In this document: positions 20,861 through 30,012 of the stretch, in pieces
Numbering within the stretch: the stretch's first letter is position 1
How the letters are laid out: each line of letters starts with the position of its first letter
Origin: Trichomonas vaginalis G3
Taxonomy: Eukaryota > Parabasalia > Trichomonadida > Trichomonadidae
NCBI RefSeq assembly: GCF_026262505.1
Contig: NC_067208.1
Span: forward strand, 682,001 to 746,000
Length of the DNA: 64,000 nucleotides
Reading direction: 5' to 3'
Program-made: the position numbers and the translations under genes
The notes under the pieces: generated by a model
Database searches by the model: none
What the model was told of the DNA's origin: nothing
The model's input: the letters and a program-made list of their open reading frames with translations, nothing else

Positions 20861-20983
20861 ACCTTAAATATTTACAAAACCAGTAACGTATATTTTACAA
20901 CACAAACGACAACACTAACTTAACCTTAAATATTTACAAACCGCCAACCACTAATGACTTCATTAATGTAAAAATAAACGTTC

Positions 20984-21304
20984 TCACTTACAAAAGTATT
21001 GCAACTCCTCCCATTGCTGTGCTTCACATAACAGCTCATAATCTTCTGACTCACTTTCTTCTTCATATAGGTCAAAATCACTGTCAAAATAAATGTTAGT
21101 AAGTTTTGACAAAGCTAATGAAACACGCTTACCGTTTGTATCATATGCTTGTATAAACTTTCCATTCTTCATTCCTTCATAAACGCTCAAACTAACTTTA
21201 CCCTTTCTCCCTCGTATCTGATAGAATGTATTTTCACGAGGAACGAAGAACAAATTCTTGAAGTCATGACCGTTGTAGTTTGTTATCTCAATAGTTTTCG
21301 TCAT
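20984..21304 (-). CDS. TIR-encoded 106-residue protein, left copy
   Basis: Complete gene inside the terminal repeat, so it exists twice (the other at 45044-45364). Begins MTKTIEITNYNGHDFKNLFF, with a basic middle (QIRGRKGKVSLSVYEG) and a very acidic C-terminal third (YEEESESEDYELLCEAQQWE). TTTATTTTTATATAA lies directly before the ATG. No family recognised; a small beta-rich fold with an acidic tail. In element B the same site holds a different gene. Confidence 0.7.
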   Translation of the reverse strand: MTKTIEITNYNGHDFKNLFFVPRENTFYQIRGRKGKVSLSVYEGMKNGKFIQAYDTNGKRVSLALSKLTNIYFDSDFDLYEEESESEDYELLCEAQQWEELQYFCK

Positions 21305-21436
21305 TTATATAAAAATAAACTTAAAAATTAATGATATCACCACCCTCACACGTATGAAAACATAGCGCAAAAATAAATTTAGGGTAGAAGGGTAGATCTA
21401 ACCTCATTTCTACCCTCTTTTTTCACCCTGTTGAAT

Positions 21437-21964
21437 TCATTGCTTTATAACTCTCTTCCTTGGTTTCTTTTTAGTTGCTTTCTTCACGTCTGTCTCCAAC
21501 TTGACTGTCTTTCTTCTTCGTCCGTAATGATACCAGTTACTTCCACCAGTCAATGGGTCAAATGGTCGTTCATAAGGGTTTCCATACATTCCATAGGGAC
21601 CATACGGAAGAACTACAGGTGGAGAAGAAACATTTTCTTTAGTTCCATCGAATCTATTTAAATGCATTGTTTCACCTTTCATCTGGTCATTAAAGTCTTT
21701 TGCGTGTTTTGCAAACTCGTCGTCCTTTCCTAAAGCATTTTCTGACTCAGTCGCAACCAAATTGGATGCTTTATTTATGAGCCCTATTTTATTTAATCTT
21801 AACTTCTTTGCAACCCAGCCTCCAATCTTCCCTTTATTTGCATCTAATGTCTTCGAAACCCTTCCTCCACTCATTTTATTTACTGCGTCATAAGCTCCAA
21901 GTGCTTTTGCTCCAAATGCTAATGCTTTTGTTCCCATTGCGCCTAAAGCTGCCCAAGCTACCAT
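21437..21964 (-). CDS. Small Gly/Ala-rich, basic-tailed virion-like protein
   Basis: 175 residues. The N-terminus is Ala/Gly-rich and amphipathic (AALGAMGTKALAFGAKALGA), the middle is charged and helical, then a Pro/Gly/Tyr segment (LPYGPYGMYGNPYERPFDP) and a Lys/Arg-rich end. Resembles small membrane-active or core proteins of adenovirus-like virions; inference only. The ATG follows the stop of the upstream gene directly (TAAATG). Its last codons lie within the terminal repeat. Nearly identical to 59832-60359 in B. Confidence 0.7.
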   Translation of the reverse strand: MVAWAALGAMGTKALAFGAKALGAYDAVNKMSGGRVSKTLDANKGKIGGWVAKKLRLNKIGLINKASNLVATESENALGKDDEFAKHAKDFNDQMKGETMHLNRFDGTKENVSSPPVVLPYGPYGMYGNPYERPFDPLTGGSNWYHYGRRRKTVKLETDVKKATKKKPRKRVIKQ

Positions 21965-22189
21965 TTACACCATATTAAAATCATCTCTCTTCAATATTAT
22001 CTCATAAAAGTTCTCGTTACTGGAGAAAGTCAATGAAACATAAGCGTTCTCACGGGCTTCGCCCTCACCGCTTTGCGGTCTATCTAACTTATTTCTTATA
22101 TCATCTATACGCTTCAAAATGTCTGAACAATTGCTAACATCTTCTACAACAGTTATTTCATCATGAATGACCTTCAAGAACAAGCTCAT
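21965..22189 (-). CDS. Small unknown protein, middle of a TAAATG gene chain
   Basis: 74 residues, beginning MSLFLKVIHDEITVVEDVSN. Both junctions are zero-gap: TAA of the upstream gene is followed at once by its ATG, and its own TAA by the next ATG. Compared with the copy at 60360-60557 it carries nine extra residues in frame, encoded by two GC-rich mini-hairpins (GGGCTTCGCCC at 22054-22064, CCGCTTTGCGG at 22068-22078). Function unknown. Confidence 0.65.
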   Translation of the reverse strand: MSLFLKVIHDEITVVEDVSNCSDILKRIDDIRNKLDRPQSGEGEARENAYVSLTFSSNENFYEIILKRDDFNMV

Positions 22190-23071
22190 TTAATATGCTA
22201 TTAAAATCAGCTCAATAATGAGTCCATCCTTTCCATCTTTAGGTAGCACAACATCTTTCATTGAAGAAGGTTCGACAAGTCTTATGTTAAACTTACTGAC
22301 AAAGTTTGTTATACTATAATGCTTCGGCGGCGAATACATATAGTTTGAAAGACATAATATAGATTCTTCAGCAAATTCACTTATACTGGATTTTATAACA
22401 ATGTTCTCACGAGACCAAATACCACCAATTGACAATCTTGTAAGCAATCCTGCTGAACCTTCAACTGTAAACGTCGATGGTAACATTCCACGAAGGTCAT
22501 CTATTGACATCGTTGAGTCACTGAATTTAAATATTTTCTTAAAGCAATCGTCATTATCTAACCATGCAATAGCTTTGAAGTTTTCATTCGAATATACATC
22601 TGCTTCATTAAATGTAAAACCTGACTTCTTTGCAGAGACGACTTTAAAATCTATTGAGTTTGTTTCAAAATTATATGCTATGGTAACTTCTGAAGGTAAT
22701 GGGTGTCCTTCTGCTATAAGTTGTTCTCTCACTACCGTTTGAAGCTTTGTGTTAAAAACTTTCATGTCATCTCCTGTGTCTAGGTTCACATACACAGCAA
22801 CAGGGAAACTATCTTGCTTCTTTGTTTCATCATTATACCTCAAAACATTAAAGTTCTTCAATAATATTGTCCTTCCTGCTGGAATACTTCTAACTTGTCT
22901 TATTTCAATAGCTTTCTCACCTCCTACATACTCTACCCAGTGTCTTGGATATTCATAAGTATACTGACTTTCTTGAATTTTGGTAGGTTTCATCATAACG
23001 TGTTCATAGTATATCTTTATACTCTTGTCAGTTAGACTCGGTGCTATGTTCTGAATATTTCTGACTTGCAT
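22190..23071 (-). CDS. Penton-like minor capsid protein 1
   Basis: About 294 residues from MQVRNIQNIAPSL; the longer frame would run into the divergent ATPase gene, so this start is preferred. Contains a PRHWVEYV segment near the N-terminus and WSRENIVIKSSIS, a long strand-rich stretch, then DGLIIELILIAY at the end. The same order (PTDWIVNI, WDRKQAILYSNLS, DCLYIEAQLLNSTIAVL) occurs in the protein at 40892-41749, so the two are paralogues. Single-jelly-roll penton or peripentonal role inferred from Polinton gene content. Confidence 0.6.
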   Translation of the reverse strand: MQVRNIQNIAPSLTDKSIKIYYEHVMMKPTKIQESQYTYEYPRHWVEYVGGEKAIEIRQVRSIPAGRTILLKNFNVLRYNDETKKQDSFPVAVYVNLDTGDDMKVFNTKLQTVVREQLIAEGHPLPSEVTIAYNFETNSIDFKVVSAKKSGFTFNEADVYSNENFKAIAWLDNDDCFKKIFKFSDSTMSIDDLRGMLPSTFTVEGSAGLLTRLSIGGIWSRENIVIKSSISEFAEESILCLSNYMYSPPKHYSITNFVSKFNIRLVEPSSMKDVVLPKDGKDGLIIELILIAY

Positions 23072-23087
23072 TTTTAATGGAGATAAA

Positions 23088-23971
23088 ATGAAGCATTTAA
23101 TACATGACGTAGATGAAGACATGAATGAAACCACAGATAAACTTAACTCTTCTCTCATTCTTCCTTTCAGCAAAGATTATGAGTTCTGTTCAAATGGTGT
23201 GTATTTCTATTGTGGAAAGATGGGTTCAGGTAAGACATTTAACCTCATTCGTCATATACTCATAACAGAGCGTTTAGGAAACGACTCTTACTATGACCAA
23301 ATCATTATATCAGCAACTTCAGACTCTATGGATTCAACAGCGAAAACATTTATGTCAAAAGTTCAAGCCTCTGTCGTTAAAGTTCCAGACAGTGAACTCA
23401 TTGAATTTCTTCAACGTTACATTCGACGTAAGAGGAAATATTATGCCATCGTTGAATTTATACAGTCAGGAATGCAAAAGACTTCTGAGGAGATGGAAAG
23501 AATTATTGACAAACACCACTTACGTCAATACTCAGGAGTTTACGATATGAAACGACTTACAAACTACATTCTGTCAAAACTTTCAAAATACCCCTTCAAA
23601 AAATATCCTTCAAACACTCTTAGTTTGTGACGACTTCGCCGGAAAAGGTTTAGTTCAAAACCAGACTCACCATTAGCTAACATCATAACTAAAGTCAGAC
23701 ATTACCATTTAACTGTAGCAATACTTATGCAAACATGGCGTTTCTTGCTTTAAACATAAAACGTCTCATAACTGACTTCGTTATCTTTCAAGGTTTCTCA
23801 CGCTATGATATTGAACTCATTTGGAAACAGTCAGGTATAACATTACCTTTTGAAGAAATTTGGGAAGCATATAAGTCTCTCATCTCTCCTCGTTCATACC
23901 TTGAGATTCATATCATGACTAATACCATTAAAGTCAAAAATATTCCATGGGAACGACCAACATTGTTTTAA
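23088..23971 (+). pseudogene. A32-like packaging ATPase (element A), broken
   Basis: Near-identical to the whole copy at 61455-62447, where the motifs are described. Walker A GKMGSGKT is near the N-terminus. It starts 16 bp from the divergent penton-like gene. About three breaks. Confidence 0.85.
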
Positions 23972-24050
23972 AGTTTAACCTTCAATTGACTGATGGTAAA
24001 CAAATTCCATGCATCTCTGTCGCCATTTCTGTTAATATTTTTGCTGTCAT

Positions 24051-24368
24051 TCATATCATCCACTTCCCATCCGTTAGCTTTTGAGGATATGCGTTAGAAT
24101 AGCTGTTCTTAAATGAAGGCTTTTCACCTTTGAGAGCATAAACTCTATAACTTTCTGCATACTTTATGTTTGAACCTCCTGAGCCATCATTGACATAAAT
24201 TTTTATAGGCTTCCACCCTTTGTTCATGTTCCTGCTTCTTCCCTTAGCTCTTTTGTTCAGTAGTTCTACATCTTTATACACAGCACCTGTCTCAGTGAAT
24301 TCAACAATATTTTCATTCGTTAGCTTTACATTCAAACCCTTGTCGAGTATATTGTTCATTTCATACAT
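24051..24368 (-). CDS. Unknown Gly/Lys-rich protein
   Basis: About 105 residues from MYEMNNILDKGLNV; a longer frame to 24485 would overlap the divergent gene at 24394 and is not conserved as protein. Strand-rich: NENIVEFTETGAVYKDV, then GWKPIKIYVNDGSGGSNI and ESYRVYALKGEKPSF. It converges with the ATPase gene. A small single-domain virion or DNA-binding protein is possible; no family recognised. Partner copy in B: 62337-62738. Confidence 0.55.
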   Translation of the reverse strand: MYEMNNILDKGLNVKLTNENIVEFTETGAVYKDVELLNKRAKGRSRNMNKGWKPIKIYVNDGSGGSNIKYAESYRVYALKGEKPSFKNSYSNAYPQKLTDGKWMI

Positions 24369-24393
24369 ATAAAAGGTTTTTATTCTATATGAA

Positions 24394-25003
24394 ATGAGAA
24401 GCAAATCCATCTTAGCTGGTGCCGTTAATGTTCCAATTGAACCAACATCAAATGTTGACTCACGAACGACAAACAATATTGTCATAAAGAACTATAGTTC
24501 AGAGTGTTTGAAAGAACCAGAACCAGAGCTGAAATCCGTGAATTTAAACACAGCTTCAAACGCTAACGCTACATCAGATGTTAAGTTAGAGTATCCACCA
24601 CTGGACCAAATTCTTTCAAGAGAAGCCAACGACAACCCTTACACAAATGTTCAAACAAATCCTTCAGATAACGTAGACCATTACCTTCTTCAGTTATACC
24701 AAACAATTTTACTCAAAGACGATAAGAAGCTTTTGACAAATCTTATAAGTAAGAACCAAATAATTCTAACAAAGGACCTTGAAAATGTTATATCACGAAT
24801 AACAGGAAACAATGTGTCATTGACTATCTCGACCCTGAAATCGAATGCTGTGGTCAAACGCCATATTCATGAAAATAGGTAACATCCGCATCATTGAAAC
24901 ACCAGGTACTCCAGGAGTTGAGTTTAAGTATAAATATTCGAACGAGTATACAAAACTATCTACTTACTATAAGCTTTGTTTGAAATATGTTTTAGTAAAT
25001 TAA
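24394..25003 (+). pseudogene. Conserved element gene of unknown function (element A copy), broken
   Basis: Counterpart of the whole gene at 62764-63378. The N-terminus is MRSKSILAGAVNVPIEPTSN, followed by polar sequence, a helical SREANDNPYTNV...YLLQLYQTILLKDD region and a C-terminal domain around IECCG. About one or two breaks. Also has a decayed relative in element C (8277-8805). Confidence 0.65.
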
Positions 25004-25018
25004 AGCAATTTGTAATAT

Positions 25019-25240
25019 CTATCCAAAAACTTCTTCAACAGTATCGAACTCATCTTCATAATGCAAACCTAATCTTATTGACTTGGTGCAGTTTTCACTA
25101 ACACAATATTTTTCTGTTCTCTTGACTGACATAACTAACTCATTTGTTTCATCAAACAGCAACAACCAAAGTTCATGACCTAATACATAACATTCATACT
25201 TTATATTTTTAGCTCTGAGTTCTCTTGTAAGCTGTTGCAT
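25019..25240 (-). CDS. Small unknown protein next to penton-like gene 2
   Basis: 73 residues, MQQLTRELRAKNIKYECYVL then HELWLLLFDETNELVMSVKR. Overlaps the start of the sequence downstream of the penton-like gene by about 40 bp. The copy in B (63375-63644) is longer, partly because of ten in-frame residues made of AAAG-looped mini-palindromes. Function unknown. Confidence 0.55.
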   Translation of the reverse strand: MQQLTRELRAKNIKYECYVLGHELWLLLFDETNELVMSVKRTEKYCVSENCTKSIRLGLHYEDEFDTVEEVFG

Positions 25241-25978
25241 TTAATATTTTCTAAAAAGTCAACTTCAACAGTCATTCGCACTGGTGCCTTCAGTTCTACA
25301 GGCTCTCCTTGAAAGTCAACAAGTCTGAATTGCATGTCTTTCAAATTATGAGGACTAATGCGAACCCATTTACCTAAATGAGTTGCTATGACAGGAACGT
25401 TTGGAATGAACATTGAATTGACTGCATAACAGAAGGATTTATATTCTACTGAACCTTTACTATTAACTCCTGAAATACCTGTGACATTAGCTATTTTTAG
25501 ACTCAACGTACAAACAATTACCATAACATACGTATGGAACAGATTTCATCTCAATCGTTTTGTCAACACTTTTCAAAGGAAATGTCATATGGTATGCACC
25601 CAAAAGAAGTTGTACTCTATGACTCATTCGTGTTATCTTAAACTCCTTCGCATAACTGAACTTCAAAACTCCTGCAATAAGTTTAACATTCATTAAGTTT
25701 TCTTCGTTCTCCTTGTTTATTGTAGTATTTATGAGCGCATTTAACACTCCAGCTAATGTTTCCATCTTATATTCTACATTATTGTGAAATCTTATTTCGT
25801 GCTTCTTTCCATCTATTTCAAACTCCATGAAATCTGTTTCGTCAGTTATAACGAATGAAGCAATAGTATTAAAGTCAACAACTCTGAAAGCAAGCGCTTC
25901 ATTCTGAAGACCTAAGTTTGTTTGTAGCTTTACTGTCCCGTATTCGTTTGGGTCTGTACTTTGCAAATAGAACAACAT
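25201..25978 (-). pseudogene. Penton-like minor capsid protein 2, about one break
   Basis: About 258 codons. N-terminal half: MLFYLQSTDPNEYGTVKLQT, then a helix and LLGAYHMTFPL. C-terminal half: VPYVCYGNCLYVESKIANV, EYKSFCYAVNSMFIP, and the telling strand MQFRLVDFQGEPVELKAPV followed by a beta strand, which is the pattern (x-F-R-L-x-D-x-x-G-x-x-V) at the end of Polinton and adintovirus-like minor capsid proteins. Divergent from the fibre gene 17 bp away, a sensible pairing of penton and fibre. Confidence 0.6.
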
Positions 25979-25995
25979 TTTATTCTCATTAAAAT

Positions 25996-28866
25996 ATGAC
26001 TATTGCTGCATATGCGTATGAAACAAATGAAGCAAGAAGAGCACATGAACTAGTAAACGAAAACTCAACTTTAACCATTGAAGGCAATGATTTAGTCATT
26101 GACGATGGAAAAACTAAAAAAGTCATTGATTTCGATACTTTTAACACTTATGACCCATTCATTACAACAAGCAAGGTTCCCATCATAAATGATGGAACGG
26201 TGCAATATATAAATTCTACAGTAGATGCCTCATTAGTGAAAGTACTGAATGTTCTCATTGAATTGTTAAAGAGCTTTCGATTTGACGACAACATTAAATG
26301 CCTAAAGAATTTAGTCATGAATGAGAAACAAATTCTCGGCGTTGCTGGTAGCAGTAATGATGTACACCTTATGACATTAGAATATTATAACGAACATAAA
26401 GATGAACTGAAAGGAGAGAAGGGTGACACCGGACCTCAAGGACCACAAGGAATACAAGGACCTCAAGGCGAAAACGGTTTGGATGGAAAGGATGGAAAGG
26501 ATGGAAAAACTGCTAAATCATGGATATGGGACCTTATAAATACTGGTTTAACAGCTGCTTCATATGGAGTTCTTCAATACCAAATCGGAAAGATATGGGC
26601 AGTACTTGGTGAAGAAGCTTTAGATGACGTTAAAAATGCTTTGAACTTCATTTCAAATGGTTCGGATACTATTAAAACTTTATCTGGTTGGATGCAAGAA
26701 ACAAGGAGTCAAATAGATACTGTAAGACGTATAGCAAACAATGCACGTACGGGATTGGATACTTTACGAGAAGCACAAAATACACTAAAGGAAGCAAATG
26801 ATATTCTTGGCTCAGTATCAGACATGCATGAAGATTGGCTTAAAGGTATTGACAAATCTTTAAAAAATCACAGTCAGTCTATTGCTGACTACAAGAAAAG
26901 TATAGATTTTTTACATAGTGCTATGGACGTACATGATGGAAGCATAAGGAACTTACTTAATGCTAACAATAACTTACCAGGAACTATTAAAGCATTTATA
27001 AAGTCCTTTGTAAAACCCGGTGCTCTAACATTTAGGTCTTTGGGAGCAAGAGCATTGAAGTCAAGAGATGCAGAAACTCCAGAAGAACCACCAAAACCAA
27101 CAGCTAATGAAATATTGTTCGAATATTTTCCAAGGTACTCTGTTCTCATTGCATACATTCAAGAAATACTTAAGAAAGCAGACTTGACTTTAGGAGATGA
27201 TGAAAGTTCTGTATATCTTTCGTTCCAGTTTCAAATAGCAGAACTTTTGAGACAGATATGCTTAATGTATGACAACATCTCTGATTTCACAAGATATGAT
27301 GACGACCATGACCCCGAACACGGTGAAGAAGAAGTTTTACAAACATCCATTAAGACAGGAAAGGTTTTAACTCAAAGTCTCATTATTGACACCAAAGATG
27401 GCGAAGTGGACGTTCTTCAAGAGCTGAAGAAAAATACTTCTTCGGGAGGTGGTGGTAGGCATGAACTTGAAATAAATGAGATAGAAGAGAAATTAGCCGA
27501 AAAAGCAGATAAAGAACATAAACACAATATCTCCGATATAAATGAACTTCAAGCTACATTAAATAGTAAAGCAGATAAAAACCATGTTCATTATATAACT
27601 TCAGATGAACAGATTATAACGGACTACCATGGATATTTAACACAGGATGAAAAAGTGAAGACGGAAGATGTTAATGAAAGAAGATATAAATACATTCGTG
27701 CTAAAGGTTATGACATAAGCTGTACTGTACATTATGACACAGGTAAAGCGCTAGAAGCATTTAGTTATAACGATGAAATTTATGCCTCTACTTTCAATGT
27801 TAACGGTGTATTAGTTGAACCAAGATTTACTTTGAGAGTTAAGGCAAAAATAACTTTTGAAGATGCTATTAAAAGTAGAGCCGACAAAGATGAACTTGAC
27901 GCAACGAACAAAGTTTTGAAATCTCATAAACACAATATCTCCGATATAAATGAACTTCAAGCTACATTAAATAGTAAAGCCGACAAAAATCATACACATA
28001 AATCCTTCACTACTGTTAGAGCAGACGACATAATATTGAACTATGATTTGGGTTCAAGTGCACCTTTAGAGAATCCGAGTACAAGCGTAAAAGATACTCT
28101 TAACAATTTAGATAAGAGTTGTAGGAATATCGAAGATCATGCCAGAAACTTTGAAGCATATGAACTACCATCAATGTTAGACAGTAAAGCCGACAAAAAT
28201 CATACACATAAATCCTTCACTACTGTTAGAGCAGACGACATAATATTGAACTATGATTTGGGTTCAAGTGCACCTTTAGAGAATCCGAGTACAAGCGTAA
28301 AAGATACTCTTAACAATTTAGATAAGAGTTGTAGGAATATCGAAGATCATGCCAGAAACTTTGAAGCATATGAACTACCCGCAATGCTAGACAAGAAAGC
28401 AGACAAAACAGAGCTTCAAACATTAAAGACTCAGATTCTTGAAACATTATATCCTATAGGCTCTATTTATACGTCAATGAACTCAACAAATCCTTCAAAA
28501 GTTTTAGGTTTTGGTGCGTGGGAACAGATTGTAGACAAATTCTTATACTGTGCTAACTCTTCAAAGGAAACAGGAGGTTCAAAGAAAATTACTGAAGCAA
28601 ACCTTCCACCGCACACTCATACAGGAACTACAAACTTTTCTGGTGACCATAGTCACTCATTAAGAGACCATCCATTATACAACTCAGAATATTATGCTGG
28701 CAATGATGTTTTATCTCCATCTTATAACAATTCAGCAAAAAAGACTTTTCGACCAACTGAACCAGGAGGAAATCATGTCCATACTTTCACAACAAATCCA
28801 ACAGGCTCGGGTGCAGATTACATGCCACCATTTGTGACTGTATTTGCATGGTACCGCGTTCAATGA
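25996..28866 (+). CDS. Fibre / receptor-binding protein with collagen repeats and phage-type tip
   Basis: 956 residues. Regions in order: globular base (1-135); Gly-X-Y collagen-like segment (about 137-172, GEKGDTGPQGPQGIQGPQGE); coiled coil (about 200-340); a linker; repeated trimerisation-like modules (ISDINELQATLNSKADKNH twice; a 70-residue unit repeated at 27973-28182 and 28183-28392); and a C-terminal tip from about 816 (YPIGSIYTSMNSTNPSKVLG, GAWEQIVDKFLY, LPPHTHTGTT, FVTVFAWYR). The tip is the type found at the end of tail fibre and baseplate proteins of tailed phages. By analogy it would form trimeric spikes on the capsid, held by the neighbouring penton-like protein. The frame looks whole. 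Confidence 0.8.
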   Translation: MTIAAYAYETNEARRAHELVNENSTLTIEGNDLVIDDGKTKKVIDFDTFNTYDPFITTSKVPIINDGTVQYINSTVDASLVKVLNVLIELLKSFRFDDNIKCLKNLVMNEKQILGVAGSSNDVHLMTLEYYNEHKDELKGEKGDTGPQGPQGIQGPQGENGLDGKDGKDGKTAKSWIWDLINTGLTAASYGVLQYQIGKIWAVLGEEALDDVKNALNFISNGSDTIKTLSGWMQETRSQIDTVRRIANNARTGLDTLREAQNTLKEANDILGSVSDMHEDWLKGIDKSLKNHSQSIADYKKSIDFLHSAMDVHDGSIRNLLNANNNLPGTIKAFIKSFVKPGALTFRSLGARALKSRDAETPEEPPKPTANEILFEYFPRYSVLIAYIQEILKKADLTLGDDESSVYLSFQFQIAELLRQICLMYDNISDFTRYDDDHDPEHGEEEVLQTSIKTGKVLTQSLIIDTKDGEVDVLQELKKNTSSGGGGRHELEINEIEEKLAEKADKEHKHNISDINELQATLNSKADKNHVHYITSDEQIITDYHGYLTQDEKVKTEDVNERRYKYIRAKGYDISCTVHYDTGKALEAFSYNDEIYASTFNVNGVLVEPRFTLRVKAKITFEDAIKSRADKDELDATNKVLKSHKHNISDINELQATLNSKADKNHTHKSFTTVRADDIILNYDLGSSAPLENPSTSVKDTLNNLDKSCRNIEDHARNFEAYELPSMLDSKADKNHTHKSFTTVRADDIILNYDLGSSAPLENPSTSVKDTLNNLDKSCRNIEDHARNFEAYELPAMLDKKADKTELQTLKTQILETLYPIGSIYTSMNSTNPSKVLGFGAWEQIVDKFLYCANSSKETGGSKKITEANLPPHTHTGTTNFSGDHSHSLRDHPLYNSEYYAGNDVLSPSYNNSAKKTFRPTEPGGNHVHTFTTNPTGSGADYMPPFVTVFAWYRVQ

Positions 28867-28926
28867 ACGCGCTTGAGCCTGCTTTGCGGGCTTACCGTCT
28901 TGAATAAAATCTTTAACTTTACATAA

Positions 28927-30012
28927 ATGAGCTTGAAAGAAGTATTCGAACAACATCCATGGAGGTCATTTAAGAAATTCAATGAAGCTGCAAAGAGTTG
29001 GGGATTTACTAACAGAGCTGAAGTGAAAAGGTTCTTTGACAAAAATGTTGTACATCAAACAAAAATAAACCCTTACGACTACTTTTTACCAATTTACTCC
29101 AACACTCCTGACGCATACCAATTTGACACTCTCATTCAAAGCAGAAAAGGAGGACATAAACCATTCCTCATCTTCATTAATGTTAACACTCGTAAAGCAT
29201 ATGCATATCCAATGAAAAATAAAGGAACTCGTGAAGTGTTAAGAGTTTTACAAAAGTTTGTAGCAGAACATAGCCCAAGTACTTTAACATCAGACCAAGA
29301 CAGTGCATATCTCAGCAATGAAATCACAGATTTTCTCATTAAGCATAACATAACTCACTACACTACTGAAGACCATAACCATAACATACTCGGCATCATA
29401 AACCGCTTCATAAGAACGCTCAGAGATTTAAATCAAGAGCGAGACTTTACCGAAGAAACAATGAAACATTTTCTCGAAGTATATAATTCCTCAACACATT
29501 CTACAACAGGACATACACCAAATTCAATGACACAACAACAAGAAGAAAAGTATATACAAAAGAAACGAAGCCAAACACAAAATATCAGAAATTCAACACA
29601 ATTTACCCTCATTCCTGGTACAAAAGTTCGTGTAGTTCTTGACGACAAACCGTTGACAAAGAAACGTTTAAGGTTAAGTCGAAATTATTATATCGTAGAC
29701 TCTACGCAAGGTAATGGATATCTTATAAAAGCTGCCGACGACTCTATTGCGTTTTACCCTCGACATAAATTAGTTGAAAGTAGTAATGGCAAACTTGCTG
29801 AAACCATTGACGAAGCAAAGCGAGGAGTGGTTATTGAAATACTTGACTACAACATAAACGATGACACTTATAAAGTAAGATATGAAGGAGGTGTTGAAGA
29901 TGTTATACCATCTAAGAACTTGAGAGAGTCAAAGCCAACACATCTGGGACCATTAGAGCGGGAGTACTGGAAAGACAAAAATATGCCAGAAAGAATAAGA
30001 AAATTCTTCTAA
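28927..30012 (+). CDS. Retroviral-type (Polinton) integrase
   Basis: 361 residues. The catalytic-core region has DAYQFDTLIQS (first Asp), STLTSDQDSAYLSNEI (second Asp) and HNHNILGIINRFIRTLRDLN, the arrangement of Polinton c-integrases. A C-terminal chromodomain-like part (RGVVIEILDYNINDDTYKVR, then VEDVIPSKNL) is typical for the family. It would cut and join element ends to host DNA, giving the short target duplication seen. It lies after the fibre gene on the same strand; a GC-rich hairpin (28877-28891) lies between them. Confidence 0.88.
   Translation: MSLKEVFEQHPWRSFKKFNEAAKSWGFTNRAEVKRFFDKNVVHQTKINPYDYFLPIYSNTPDAYQFDTLIQSRKGGHKPFLIFINVNTRKAYAYPMKNKGTREVLRVLQKFVAEHSPSTLTSDQDSAYLSNEITDFLIKHNITHYTTEDHNHNILGIINRFIRTLRDLNQERDFTEETMKHFLEVYNSSTHSTTGHTPNSMTQQQEEKYIQKKRSQTQNIRNSTQFTLIPGTKVRVVLDDKPLTKKRLRLSRNYYIVDSTQGNGYLIKAADDSIAFYPRHKLVESSNGKLAETIDEAKRGVVIEILDYNINDDTYKVRYEGGVEDVIPSKNLRESKPTHLGPLEREYWKDKNMPERIRKFF

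Larger units (their letters stand above)
20806..21461. repeat. Left terminal inverted repeat of element A
   Basis: 656 bp, matching 44887-45542 reversed with few differences (one residue in the encoded 106-residue protein: Asp on the left copy, Glu on the right). It contains a near-terminal hairpin, two direct copies of ACCTTAAATATTTACAAA, a complete gene and a GATCTAACC-type palindrome at 21390-21403. The inner edge runs into the 3' end of the next gene. Confidence 0.92.

Noticed and set aside
24368-24485. Longer N-terminus for the gene at 24051-24368
   Set aside because: It would overlap the divergent gene at 24394 and reads as its antisense; the internal methionine is more likely.
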